64,000 nucleotides of DNA. Source: Bacteroidaceae bacterium (GTDB lineage: Bacteria > Bacteroidota > Bacteroidia > Bacteroidales > Bacteroidaceae). Positions within the stretch are counted from its first letter, which is position 1. Each line of letters starts with the position of its first letter. The stretch is from positions 62,001 to 126,000 of the forward strand of contig JAILDV010000067.1 of NCBI GenBank assembly GCA_024688885.1. The letters run 5' to 3'. The notes beneath the pieces were generated by a model. The model was not told where the DNA came from. It saw nothing but the letters and a program-made list of their open reading frames with translations, and ran no database searches. The position numbers and the translations under genes are program-made. Below, piece after piece: positions 8,644 to 15,529 of this stretch.

Positions 8644-9308
8644 AGACAACGCTCATATTTGACTTGGACGGTACCCTGATGAACACACTGGATGACTTGC
8701 ATGCCAGTGTCTCCTATGCCTTGCGTGAGGCAGGGTTGGAGTCCAATCCGAAGCAAGACACAAGGCGTTATTTGGGCAATGGCATCCGAAGATTAGTGGA
8801 ACGTAGTGTGGAGCAGAGCAAGCCCGATGCTGATGAAGCCCTAAAGGAGCGTGTGTTCGAAACCTTCCGTGCCTACTATGTGGAACATTCTATGGACAGG
8901 ACAGCACCCTATGAAGGTGTGCCAGAGATGCTAAAGGAATGTAAGCAGAGAGGCTTTTTCACAGCCATTGTGAGCAACAAGCTTGCTCCTGCTGTGAAAG
9001 ACTTGCACAAGGCTTTCTTTGCCGACTCCATTGATGTGGCGATAGGAGAGACCCCAGCAGTGAAGCGGAAACCAGCTCCCGACATGGTGGATGAGGCTAT
9101 TCGCCAACTCTCCCACTTGCATGGGCAGTCCATTGAGAAGTCTGCATGTGTCTATGTGGGCGACAGTGAGGTGGATTTGCTGACAGCCAAGAACTCATCC
9201 CTTCCATGCATCGCAGTGAGTTGGGGATTCCGTGACCGCGACTTCCTTGTGGAGCAGGGAGCCAAGGTAATTATCGACCACCCGGAAGAACTATTTGAGC
9301 ATTTGTAG
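8640..9308 (+). CDS. HAD-superfamily phosphatase, phosphoglycolate-phosphatase-like
   Basis: The product is 222 aa. The HAD motifs are in order: FDLDGTLMNT (nucleophile Asp8, acid Asp10), IVSNK (motif II Ser/Asn), KRKPAPDM (motif III Lys) and YVGDSEVDLLTAKNS (motif IV acids). The alpha-helical cap at residues 16-85 is of the Gph/PGP type. It should be a cytosolic Mg-dependent phosphatase. The true substrate may be phosphoglycolate or another small phosphate ester. It is translationally coupled to panE by a 4-bp overlap. Confidence 0.88.
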   Translation: MKTTLIFDLDGTLMNTLDDLHASVSYALREAGLESNPKQDTRRYLGNGIRRLVERSVEQSKPDADEALKERVFETFRAYYVEHSMDRTAPYEGVPEMLKECKQRGFFTAIVSNKLAPAVKDLHKAFFADSIDVAIGETPAVKRKPAPDMVDEAIRQLSHLHGQSIEKSACVYVGDSEVDLLTAKNSSLPCIAVSWGFRDRDFLVEQGAKVIIDHPEELFEHL

Positions 9309-9359
9309 GATTTACCTACCACTATATCTATTTATTATTCATCTAAAATCAACACAACA

Positions 9360-9902
9360 ATGAAAAGATTGACATCTATTCTCACCGTTGCATTCATGGC
9401 AATCAGCATGACGGTGTGTGCACAGACAGCCAAAGGTGGCAAGGTTCTCGTGGCTTATTTCTCAGCTTCGGGCAACACCAAGGTGGCTGCAGAGAAAATT
9501 CAGAAGGCAGCAGGTGCTGACATCTATGAGATTCAGCCCTCCAAGCCCTACACAAAGGAGGACCTTGATTTCCGCAATCGCCAGTCCCGTTCAGTAGTGG
9601 AGATGGGCAATCCAAGCTTCAGGGAAAAGTTGGGTGGCAAGCCTGTTGACATCAAGAAGTATGACGTCATCTATCTGGGCTTCCCCATTTGGGCAAACAA
9701 GGCACCCAGCATCATCTATTCTTTCCTCGAGTCACAGGACTTCAAGGGCAAGACCATCATCCCATTTGCCACATCAGGCAGCAGCCCTATCGACAACTCT
9801 GTCAACCAGCTCAAGTCTGCTTATCCCGACTTCACTTTCAAGGCAGGTAAGCGCATGAACAATGCGACAGACGAGGAAATCAAGGCTTTTGTAGGCAAAT
9901 GA
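9360..9902 (+). CDS. Exported flavodoxin
   Basis: The product is 180 aa. An N-terminal signal peptide (MKRLTSILTVAFMAISMTVC, then AQ) precedes a complete short-chain flavodoxin domain. The FMN phosphate loop is YFSASGNTK (residues 33-41), and later segments are YDVIYLGFPIWANKAPS and PFATSGSSPIDNS. Flavodoxins usually act in the cytosol, so a signal peptide implies a periplasmic or lipid-anchored redox carrier. The Cys at 20 is not in a good lipobox, and cleavage after CAQ is more likely. The intergenic gap after the HAD gene is 51 bp. A palindromic octamer element starts right after the stop. Confidence 0.88.
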   Translation: MKRLTSILTVAFMAISMTVCAQTAKGGKVLVAYFSASGNTKVAAEKIQKAAGADIYEIQPSKPYTKEDLDFRNRQSRSVVEMGNPSFREKLGGKPVDIKKYDVIYLGFPIWANKAPSIIYSFLESQDFKGKTIIPFATSGSSPIDNSVNQLKSAYPDFTFKAGKRMNNATDEEIKAFVGK

Positions 9903-9903
9903 T

Positions 9904-10000
9904 AAAAGAATGAAAGAATGAGACAATGAGAGAATGAAAGTCTTTCCAACGTGTCGTTTGGTCTTTTTCATTCTCTCATTTTTTTATTCTTTCATTCTTC
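9904..10000. repeat. Palindromic octamer element, copy 1
   Basis: The left arm is tandem 8-mers (AATGAAAG, AATGAGAC, AATGAGAG, AATGAAAG). The right arm is the reverse type (CATTCTCTCATTTTTTTATT, then CTTTCATT). The core carries CCAAC and CGTTTGGTCTTTTT. A near-identical copy lies inverted at 15431-15529. It may work as a bidirectional terminator. Confidence 0.85.
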
Positions 10001-10057
10001 ATTCCCTCTTCCCTTTGCGCCTTTTTCCATAGGATAAGAAAAAAAACGAGGCTATAA

Positions 10058-10090
10058 TTTGGAAATAAGCCTTCTTTTTACATATATTTG
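10058..10090 (+). promoter_or_regulatory. Promoter for the outer-membrane barrel gene
   Basis: TTTG (10058-10061) and TATATTTG (10083-10090) are 21 bp apart. Confidence 0.75.
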
Positions 10091-10175
10091 CAAATGAAAA
10101 AGTTCAAATCCTCTTTTGAACGTGAACCAGAGAGAGAAACTAAACAGAAATAACAATCTTAAAAACAAGCAACTT

Positions 10176-10910
10176 ATGAGAAGAATCTTCCAATTGCTGG
10201 GACTCGTTGCTGCCATGTTGCTGGCAACGAATGTGCATGCCCAAGACAAGAAGCTGTTCAACCATCTGGCAATAGGTGCCGAAGTGGGAACGACAGGTTG
10301 GGGTTTTGAAGCAGCCATGCCTCTGACTCACTATGTCACCTTCCGTACAGGTTTCACCACACTGCCCCGTTTCAATGTCAACTTCGACATTGACTACACG
10401 ACCAAGGGAGTGGAAAAGAATGTGGATGTGCGAGGAAGAGTTCACATGTCCGACTACAAGTTGTTGGCAGACATTTATCCCTTCAAGCACAGCTCCTTCC
10501 ATGTGACAGGTGGTTTCTATGCAGGTTTACCCGACCTTGGCACTGTTCACAACACAGGTCTGCTGGAGGTGGATGAAGGTGAAGGTCTTGAAATTGGTGA
10601 TGTGTTTGTTCGTCCAGATGAGACAGGCACCGTGCATCTGAAGCTCCAGACCAAGAGTTTCAAGCCCTATGTGGGATTGGGCTTTGGACGTCCAATCTCC
10701 TCCAAGCACAAGACGAGTGTGGCATTCGACCTTGGTGTCATGTTCTGGGGAAAACCCGCACTGAAGGTTTATTCACCCGATGAGGATGGCTGGATCAAGA
10801 TGCGCAAGGATGATATTGACAACAAGGACTTCCACGATGCTGTGAAGATTATTGAGCGAGTGAAAGTGTATCCTGTGCTCAATCTCCGAATCTACCACAA
10901 TATTTTCTAA
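10176..10910 (+). CDS. Small outer-membrane beta-barrel protein, function unknown
   Basis: The product is 244 aa from ATG 10176. The signal peptide is MRRIFQLLGLVAAMLLATNV with HAQ at the cleavage site. The mature part shows alternating strands such as AIGAEVGTTGWGFEAAMP and FKPYVGLGFGRPISS. It ends in Phe after NLRIYHNIF, as outer-membrane barrels do. The size suits an 8- to 10-strand barrel. An in-frame GTG at 10116 would add 20 polar residues ahead of the signal peptide and is rejected. A lipoprotein gene follows 73 bp downstream, after a heptamer tract. Confidence 0.8.
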   Translation: MRRIFQLLGLVAAMLLATNVHAQDKKLFNHLAIGAEVGTTGWGFEAAMPLTHYVTFRTGFTTLPRFNVNFDIDYTTKGVEKNVDVRGRVHMSDYKLLADIYPFKHSSFHVTGGFYAGLPDLGTVHNTGLLEVDEGEGLEIGDVFVRPDETGTVHLKLQTKSFKPYVGLGFGRPISSKHKTSVAFDLGVMFWGKPALKVYSPDEDGWIKMRKDDIDNKDFHDAVKIIERVKVYPVLNLRIYHNIF

Positions 10911-10931
10911 TCATGGGAGGTTCTTCCCAAT

Positions 10932-10976
10932 AACTCTCAACCCTAAACTCTCAACTCTAACCCCTAAACCCTAAAT
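10932..10976. repeat. Heptamer tract between barrel and lipoprotein genes
   Basis: 7-mers such as AACTCTC, AACCCTA, AACTCTC and AACTCTA, then ACCCCTAAACCCTAAATAAC. It fills most of the 73-bp gap. The CCCTAAA units look telomere-like by chance. Confidence 0.7.
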
Positions 10977-10983
10977 AACCTAT

Positions 10984-11934
10984 ATGAAAAAGAATTTTCT
11001 CTATCTGACCATGTTCGCTGTTGCCCTCGCATTCACAGCTTGTAGCACTGATGGTGATGATGTCTCTTTGGCAAATCAGTCAGCCACATCCTCTGCGGCA
11101 CCAGCATTGAGTGAAAACACTGACGTGTCTTCCACCTACCTCATCAGTGACAGTGATGCTCCTTTCAGTGAGATGTCCATCCTCGATGCCCACAAAGTCC
11201 TCCTGACCTTGAACACCCCAGCTCCTGCTGCTAAAAGACGTGCTTTGGGCAAGAATGCAAACTATATGGTGGGCACCTACACCTTCAACAGCACCACCAA
11301 CACCTACACCATCAAGAACGAGGCAGGTGAGGACTATTGCCAAGTGGAGATGGCCAGCTTAGCCGTAGGCAACAAGAAGACACTGAAAATCCATTTGCTG
11401 AATGGCGATGAAATTGAGAAGCTTGACAAAGAATTTGAAGCTGATGTGGTGACGAAAGTCAATGGTGGCGTCTTCACCCAAAATCTCTGTCGCGAATGGC
11501 AGGTGGTGAGCACACGCCTACGCCACAAAGATGGTGTGACTGCTGTGAAGCACTTCGACAACCCTGCCGAAGCAGCCAGCCTCAATGCTATCCTCGACTA
11601 TGCCAAGACTGTGGCGACCATCACCGAGACACTTGATGAAGGCACTGTCATCACCAGCATTCAGTTCACCTCAGACGGCAAGTTCTGCTTCTTCTTCCAG
11701 AATAACAAGCACTACATCGGAAAGTGGAGTGAGGACGACTTCAACAAGGGCTACATCAAATACAATTGGAACGATGAGACCATGGGCAACAAGTTCATGA
11801 ATGATGGACATGCCATCTTCGACGTGAGAACCTACCAGAAAACAAACTACTTTGTTCTCACCCTTGCTGCCCAGATTAATGAGGCGAACAAAACCTATAT
11901 GGTGGAAATCTCCTTCTATCTCAAGGAGAAGTGA
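10984..11934 (+). CDS. Hypothetical lipoprotein
   Basis: The product is 316 aa. The lipobox is FTAC with Cys20. The residues after it (STDGDD) are acidic, as in the Bacteroidota signal that sends lipoproteins to the cell surface. Residues 30-90 are Ser/Ala-rich and flexible. The rest is a soluble, strand-rich domain with KYNWNDETMG and a C-terminal VEISFYLKEK. I recognise no enzyme motif. It shares orientation with the upstream barrel gene and may form a surface complex with it. A perfect 17-bp hairpin follows the stop. Confidence 0.75.
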   Translation: MKKNFLYLTMFAVALAFTACSTDGDDVSLANQSATSSAAPALSENTDVSSTYLISDSDAPFSEMSILDAHKVLLTLNTPAPAAKRRALGKNANYMVGTYTFNSTTNTYTIKNEAGEDYCQVEMASLAVGNKKTLKIHLLNGDEIEKLDKEFEADVVTKVNGGVFTQNLCREWQVVSTRLRHKDGVTAVKHFDNPAEAASLNAILDYAKTVATITETLDEGTVITSIQFTSDGKFCFFFQNNKHYIGKWSEDDFNKGYIKYNWNDETMGNKFMNDGHAIFDVRTYQKTNYFVLTLAAQINEANKTYMVEISFYLKEK

Positions 11935-11961
11935 GAAGATAAAAGTTAAAAGTGAAGAGTG

Positions 11962-12022
11962 AAAAATTTGCTACCGCATCAGTTTGCCATCAGTTGACGT
12001 GCAAGTGCGGTAGCAAATTTTT
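11962..12022. terminator. Strong bidirectional terminator
   Basis: AAAAATTTGCTACCGCA (11962-11978) and TGCGGTAGCAAATTTTT (12006-12022) are perfect 17-bp arms around a 27-nt loop. They lie between the convergent lipoprotein and RidA genes. T-rich octamers follow on the right. Confidence 0.88.
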
Positions 12023-12045
12023 CATTTTTTCATTCTCTCATTTTT

Positions 12046-12423
12046 TCATTTTCCACAAGCCACTACCTCTATCTCCACCAGTGCATTTTTTGGTAAAGTC
12101 TTCACTGCCACTGCAGAACGGGCGGGATAAGGCTCTGAGAAGAATTCGGCATACACGCTGTTCATCTCGGCAAAATCACCCATGTCTGCCAAGAACACCG
12201 TGGTCTTCACCACGTCGGTCATAGACACTCCAGCCTCTTCCAGAATGGCTTTCACGTTTGAGAGTGACTGACGTGTCTGCTCCTTGATGCCCCCTTCAGG
12301 GAATGCACCCGTGGCAGGGTTAAGACCTAACTGACCAGATGTATAAACAAAATCTCCTGCCTGAATGGCTTGGCTATAGGGACCTATTGCCCCTGGTGCC
12401 TTTGTCGTGCTGATTGCTTTCAT
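12046..12423 (-). CDS. ridA: RidA family reactive-intermediate deaminase
   Basis: The product is 125 aa, the standard length, from ATG 12423; an in-frame start 12 codons upstream is less likely. RidA hydrolyses 2-aminoacrylate and related enamines made by PLP enzymes. Family residues are present: GPYSQAI (14-20), SGQLGLNP (29-36), the active-site Arg in PARSAVAV (about 102) and the C-terminal EIEVVA with Glu118. It is a cytosolic trimer in the family. The gene is transcribed alone toward the terminator at 11962-12022. Confidence 0.93.
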   Translation of the reverse strand: MKAISTTKAPGAIGPYSQAIQAGDFVYTSGQLGLNPATGAFPEGGIKEQTRQSLSNVKAILEEAGVSMTDVVKTTVFLADMGDFAEMNSVYAEFFSEPYPARSAVAVKTLPKNALVEIEVVACGK

Positions 12424-12447
12424 GTTAGTTTGAATTTGATAATGGTG

Positions 12448-12455
12448 CAAAGGTA
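12448..12455 (-). promoter_or_regulatory. -7 element upstream of ridA
   Basis: The minus strand reads TACCTTTG, 25 bp before the ridA ATG. No clear TTTG is seen at the -33 position. Confidence 0.55.
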
Positions 12456-12499
12456 GCAAATTTCCCGCTTTTCATTTTTATCTTTTCACTTAAATATCT

Positions 12500-12507
12500 T
12501 ATCTTTG
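12500..12507 (+). promoter_or_regulatory. -7 element upstream of the esterase-like gene
   Basis: TATCTTTG lies 28 bp before the ATG at 12536. The -33 region is T-rich but lacks TTTG. Confidence 0.5.
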
Positions 12508-12535
12508 CAGAGAAAACTAAAAACTACCAACCTAT

Positions 12536-13426
12536 ATGACACACAAATCATTGTCATTCCTTTTCTTTCTGTTCTTCAGTGTGAACATCGGGGCACAGCA
12601 GACCTATGACCTGCCCCTTGCCAAACCAGTCACCAACGACACTGAGAAAGTGATAGGTGAAGGTGCTCGTAAAGACATCACGGGTGTGGTGAAACCATCC
12701 ATTCAGGTATTCCTCCCTCCTGCCGACAAAGCCAACGGATGTGCTGTCATCCTTTGTCCTGGTGGTGGCATGAGAGCCCTCTCGTGGGGCACTGATGTGG
12801 AGCAGATGGCAACCTTCCTCAATGAACGGGGCATTGCAGCCATCGGATTGAAGTACCACCTCAACACAGGCTCCTTCCCACAAGGAATGCAGATGCCTCC
12901 GATGGTGGATGTCACCCATCTTGAACGCTTCCCACAAGCAGATGCCAATCCCCTGCACTTTCCCGCAGGAGATTCCATCCTGCAACTCGCTGCTGATGAT
13001 GCCAAGGCTGCTATCCGCATGGTGCGTCAACAGGCACAGGCATGGCATCTTGACACCCATAAGATTGGCTATCTGGGCTTCTCCGCAGGAGGTGGCGTGG
13101 CAATTGCTGCCACCATCCAAGCCACAGGACCTTCAGAGCGCCCCGACTTCCTCTGCACCAACTTTGGTCCCTCTCTCATGCCCGTCAAGGTGCCCAATCC
13201 TGCACCCCCTCTCCTCATCATGACACGTGCTGACCACCAGAATGTGGCAGCAGGTCTTGTCAATCTTTTCCTCGAATGGAAGAAGGCTAGAGGCAATGCC
13301 GAACTCCACCTCTATGGTGACGGCACAGGCCCCTACACCCTCATGCCCCAAACAGGCCGCACCACAACTGAAGCATGGAGCCAGCAGTTCCTCCTGTGGC
13401 TGCAAGCTAGAGGTTTTGTGAAATAA
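12536..13426 (+). CDS. Exported alpha/beta-hydrolase of the carbohydrate-esterase type
   Basis: The product is 296 aa with a signal peptide ending at VNIGAQ (about residue 21). The oxyanion segment is LCPGGGMRALSWGTD (73-87) and the nucleophile elbow GFSAGG (Ser183, residues 181-186). Asp233 in MTRADHQNV is the likely acid. This layout matches BD-FAE/acetyl-xylan-esterase-like proteins of Bacteroidales, which deacylate plant glycans in the periplasm. Where relatives have GGHGF, this protein has GDGTGPY (261-267). No later His replaces it, so the triad looks incomplete. It has a -7 box but no evident partner gene. Confidence 0.82.
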   Translation: MTHKSLSFLFFLFFSVNIGAQQTYDLPLAKPVTNDTEKVIGEGARKDITGVVKPSIQVFLPPADKANGCAVILCPGGGMRALSWGTDVEQMATFLNERGIAAIGLKYHLNTGSFPQGMQMPPMVDVTHLERFPQADANPLHFPAGDSILQLAADDAKAAIRMVRQQAQAWHLDTHKIGYLGFSAGGGVAIAATIQATGPSERPDFLCTNFGPSLMPVKVPNPAPPLLIMTRADHQNVAAGLVNLFLEWKKARGNAELHLYGDGTGPYTLMPQTGRTTTEAWSQQFLLWLQARGFVK

Positions 13427-13445
13427 AAAGACACCTCAAGTTGTA

Positions 13446-13484
13446 AGAATCCTCGCAATTTCTTAGGAAGTTGCGGGGATTTCT
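13446..13484 (+). terminator. Hairpin after the esterase-like gene
   Basis: AATCCTCGCAA pairs with TTGCGGGGATT with one G-U pair, followed by TCTTG. The T-tract is weak. Confidence 0.5.
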
Positions 13485-13601
13485 TGTGCTTGGGGACACT
13501 CTTCTCCTCTTATGCTTGGATGAAGAGTCCACCATGTTCTGTATGACGTCTTGTGACTAACACGAGTGACGTATGGTGTGAATCACTTAGCCTGATTACA
13601 T

Positions 13602-13883
13602 CTTTTCTTTTAGCTTATATATACATTTTCATTTGGCTTGAATACACCTTTTTGTATTCAAGTCAAATTGAGTTTTGTATTCAAGCTAAATCGCATCTTG
13701 TATTCAAGCCAAATTGAATTGTGTATTCAAGCCAAATTGAAATGAGTATTCACGCTAAAGTGATTCGTGTATTCACGCTAAAGTGATTTGAGTATTCACG
13801 CTAAAGTGATTGGTGATATCGGGCGACGGGTGATGGTGATATCGAAAGACGAGAGGGAGTGATGGCGATAGAGACATCTACAT
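13602..13883. repeat. 23-bp tandem array of dyad-symmetric units
   Basis: Seven units of exactly 23 bp start at 13654, 13677, 13700, 13723, 13746, 13769 and 13792. Three weaker units (starting GATATCG, GATATCG and GATGGCG) keep the same period to 13883. Unit 3 contains ATTCAA-gccaaa-TTGAAT; units 5-7 contain TTCAC-gctaaa-GTGA. Two reversed, looser units precede the array at 13602-13645. The period is not a multiple of 3, so the array is not coding. The rest of the 618-bp gap 13427-14044 holds the hairpin at 13446, the promoter at 13984 and no gene that I can support. Confidence 0.85.
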
Positions 13884-13983
13884 ATAGATGAAAGTGAATG
13901 TGTTATGTTGCAGTAGGCTTGTGCTGATTCTGCCTTAAATGACGATGTCAATTTGTTTGATGATGATTTTTTATCCATATTAT

Positions 13984-14014
13984 TTTGTAAAAAAGAAAGA
14001 AATACCTAATTTTG
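13984..14014 (+). promoter_or_regulatory. Promoter for the sensor-kinase-like gene
   Basis: TTTG (13984-13987) and TAATTTTG (14007-14014) have a 19-bp spacer. The box lies 30 bp before the ATG and 100 bp after the 23-bp array. Confidence 0.75.
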
Positions 14015-14044
14015 CCGCCGTAAAACCTTTTAATTGAGAGGAAT

Positions 14045-15430
14045 ATGAACAAGAAGTTAGTTATTTTATGTTTGAGTCTGTTGGTGGGCTGCATGTGGGT
14101 CAGCGCACAGGAAACGAAGAAGAGCAACCTGGAAATGCAGGCTGACAGGGAAAACGGTAAGGGCAACAAGGTGAATGCCCGTGCTTTTTATTTGCGTGCT
14201 TATGAGGACTATGTGAAGAAGGGAGAGGTGGAGAAAGGTGTGGATTGTGGCTTGAAGGCTACTGACCTGTATTATTTAGGGGACAACCTCTACAAGGAGG
14301 GATTGGACTTGCTGAACCGCATTGACAAGAGTATTGACTCGAAGGCTGGGCAAGGAAAAAAGGCTGCACTGCACTACCTGACTGCAAAGGAGCGCTTCCA
14401 GATTTACACGAAGCAGAAGAAGGGGGAGAGTGCGCTGGAACAGCTGAACAAGATGGAGAAATATGCCAATGAGGCGAATGATGCAGATTTGAGGAATGAC
14501 CATCTCTATAATAAATCCGTGTATTTTTATTCCACTGGACAGAACGACAAGGCAAATGCCATGTTGAAGGAGATGGTGGCGAAGATGAATGAGGCAAGTG
14601 AGCAGAAGGTGGCGAAGGAGATAGAGGGACTGAAGAAGCAGATTGCTGACAATGAGGCTGAGATTGAGGATAAGGACAGCTCGCTGACTGCCCGCCAAAT
14701 CACCATTGTGGGCTTGGCTATTCTGGCAGCCATACTGGCTGTTGCGTTGGTGCTGGGCGCTCTTGCACTGATGCGCTCCATCTATTTGACCCGCAAACAG
14801 AAGAAGACCATCCGAAGCTTGAGCGAGAACAATGCCCAGCAGGCAAAGTTCATCAGCAACATGTCTTCGCAATTGGAACCCACCTTGCAGAAACTGGACA
14901 AGGATGTTCCAGAGGTGCAGGCATTGCTGGACTTCTCTGACCATATCCAGTTGCTTTCTAAACTGGAAACGAGCACAGAAGCTGTGGAGAAGGAGGATGT
15001 GCAGGTGGGTGCGCTGTGTGAGGAACTGATAGAGCAGATTCGTGACAAGGTGAGGAGTGGTGTCAATCTGAATGTGGATGCACCAAAGATGACTGCGAAA
15101 ATCAACAAGGAGTATGTGTCACACATCTTGTCGCACCTGCTGAGGAATGCTGCGCTGTACACACCAGAAGGCGGGCACATCACATTGGAATATAAGAAGA
15201 GAGGTGCGCACAAGCATCAGTTCATCGTGCTGAACACGGGAGAGACCATTCCTGAGGAGCAGCATGAGGAGGTGTTCAAACCTTTCCGCGAGGTGCGTGA
15301 CCTCACCCTTGGCGATGGTCTTGGTTTGCCTATCTGCAAGCGCATGGCCATGAACATGAATGGTGACCTCGACATTGACCCTGCCTTTGTGAAAGGCGTA
15401 AGGTTTGTTTTGCACTTGCAAGACGATTGA
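14045..15430 (+). CDS. Sensor-histidine-kinase-like membrane protein lacking the phospho-acceptor His
   Basis: The product is 461 aa. A signal sequence (1-21) is followed by a periplasmic helical TPR-like region (about 30-200). One transmembrane helix follows at 219-244, then a cytosolic kinase-like part. The dimerisation helix reads KFISNMSSQLEPTL (268-281). Kinases have FxxNMSHE there, so the phosphorylated His is Ser275. The ATPase domain keeps the N box HLLRNAALYTPEG (364-376, Asn368) and the G box DGLGLPI. It may be a dead or non-canonical kinase acting through ATP binding or a partner. No response regulator is adjacent. It ends against the palindromic element at 15431. Confidence 0.82.
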   Translation: MNKKLVILCLSLLVGCMWVSAQETKKSNLEMQADRENGKGNKVNARAFYLRAYEDYVKKGEVEKGVDCGLKATDLYYLGDNLYKEGLDLLNRIDKSIDSKAGQGKKAALHYLTAKERFQIYTKQKKGESALEQLNKMEKYANEANDADLRNDHLYNKSVYFYSTGQNDKANAMLKEMVAKMNEASEQKVAKEIEGLKKQIADNEAEIEDKDSSLTARQITIVGLAILAAILAVALVLGALALMRSIYLTRKQKKTIRSLSENNAQQAKFISNMSSQLEPTLQKLDKDVPEVQALLDFSDHIQLLSKLETSTEAVEKEDVQVGALCEELIEQIRDKVRSGVNLNVDAPKMTAKINKEYVSHILSHLLRNAALYTPEGGHITLEYKKRGAHKHQFIVLNTGETIPEEQHEEVFKPFREVRDLTLGDGLGLPICKRMAMNMNGDLDIDPAFVKGVRFVLHLQDD

Positions 15431-15529
15431 GAAAAAATGAAAGAATGAAAAAATGAGAGAATGAAAAAGACCAAACGGGGTGTTGGAAAAAATATCATTC
15501 TCTCATTTTTTTATTCTTTCATTTTTTCA
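15431..15529. repeat. Palindromic octamer element, copy 2
   Basis: Read on the minus strand it matches copy 1 (9904-10000) nearly base for base, including the core CGTTTGGTCTTTTT and octamer arms. It fills the space between the convergent sensor-kinase-like and DPP IV genes. It supplies the last codons and stop of the latter. Confidence 0.85.

Noticed and set aside
10932-10976. CCCTAAA units resemble telomere repeats.
   Set aside because: They are part of a mixed heptamer tract inside a chromosome with genes on both sides; the match is by chance.
13654-13883. Array looks CRISPR-like (regular short repeats).
   Set aside because: The repeats are head to tail with no spacers, and no cas gene is in the window.
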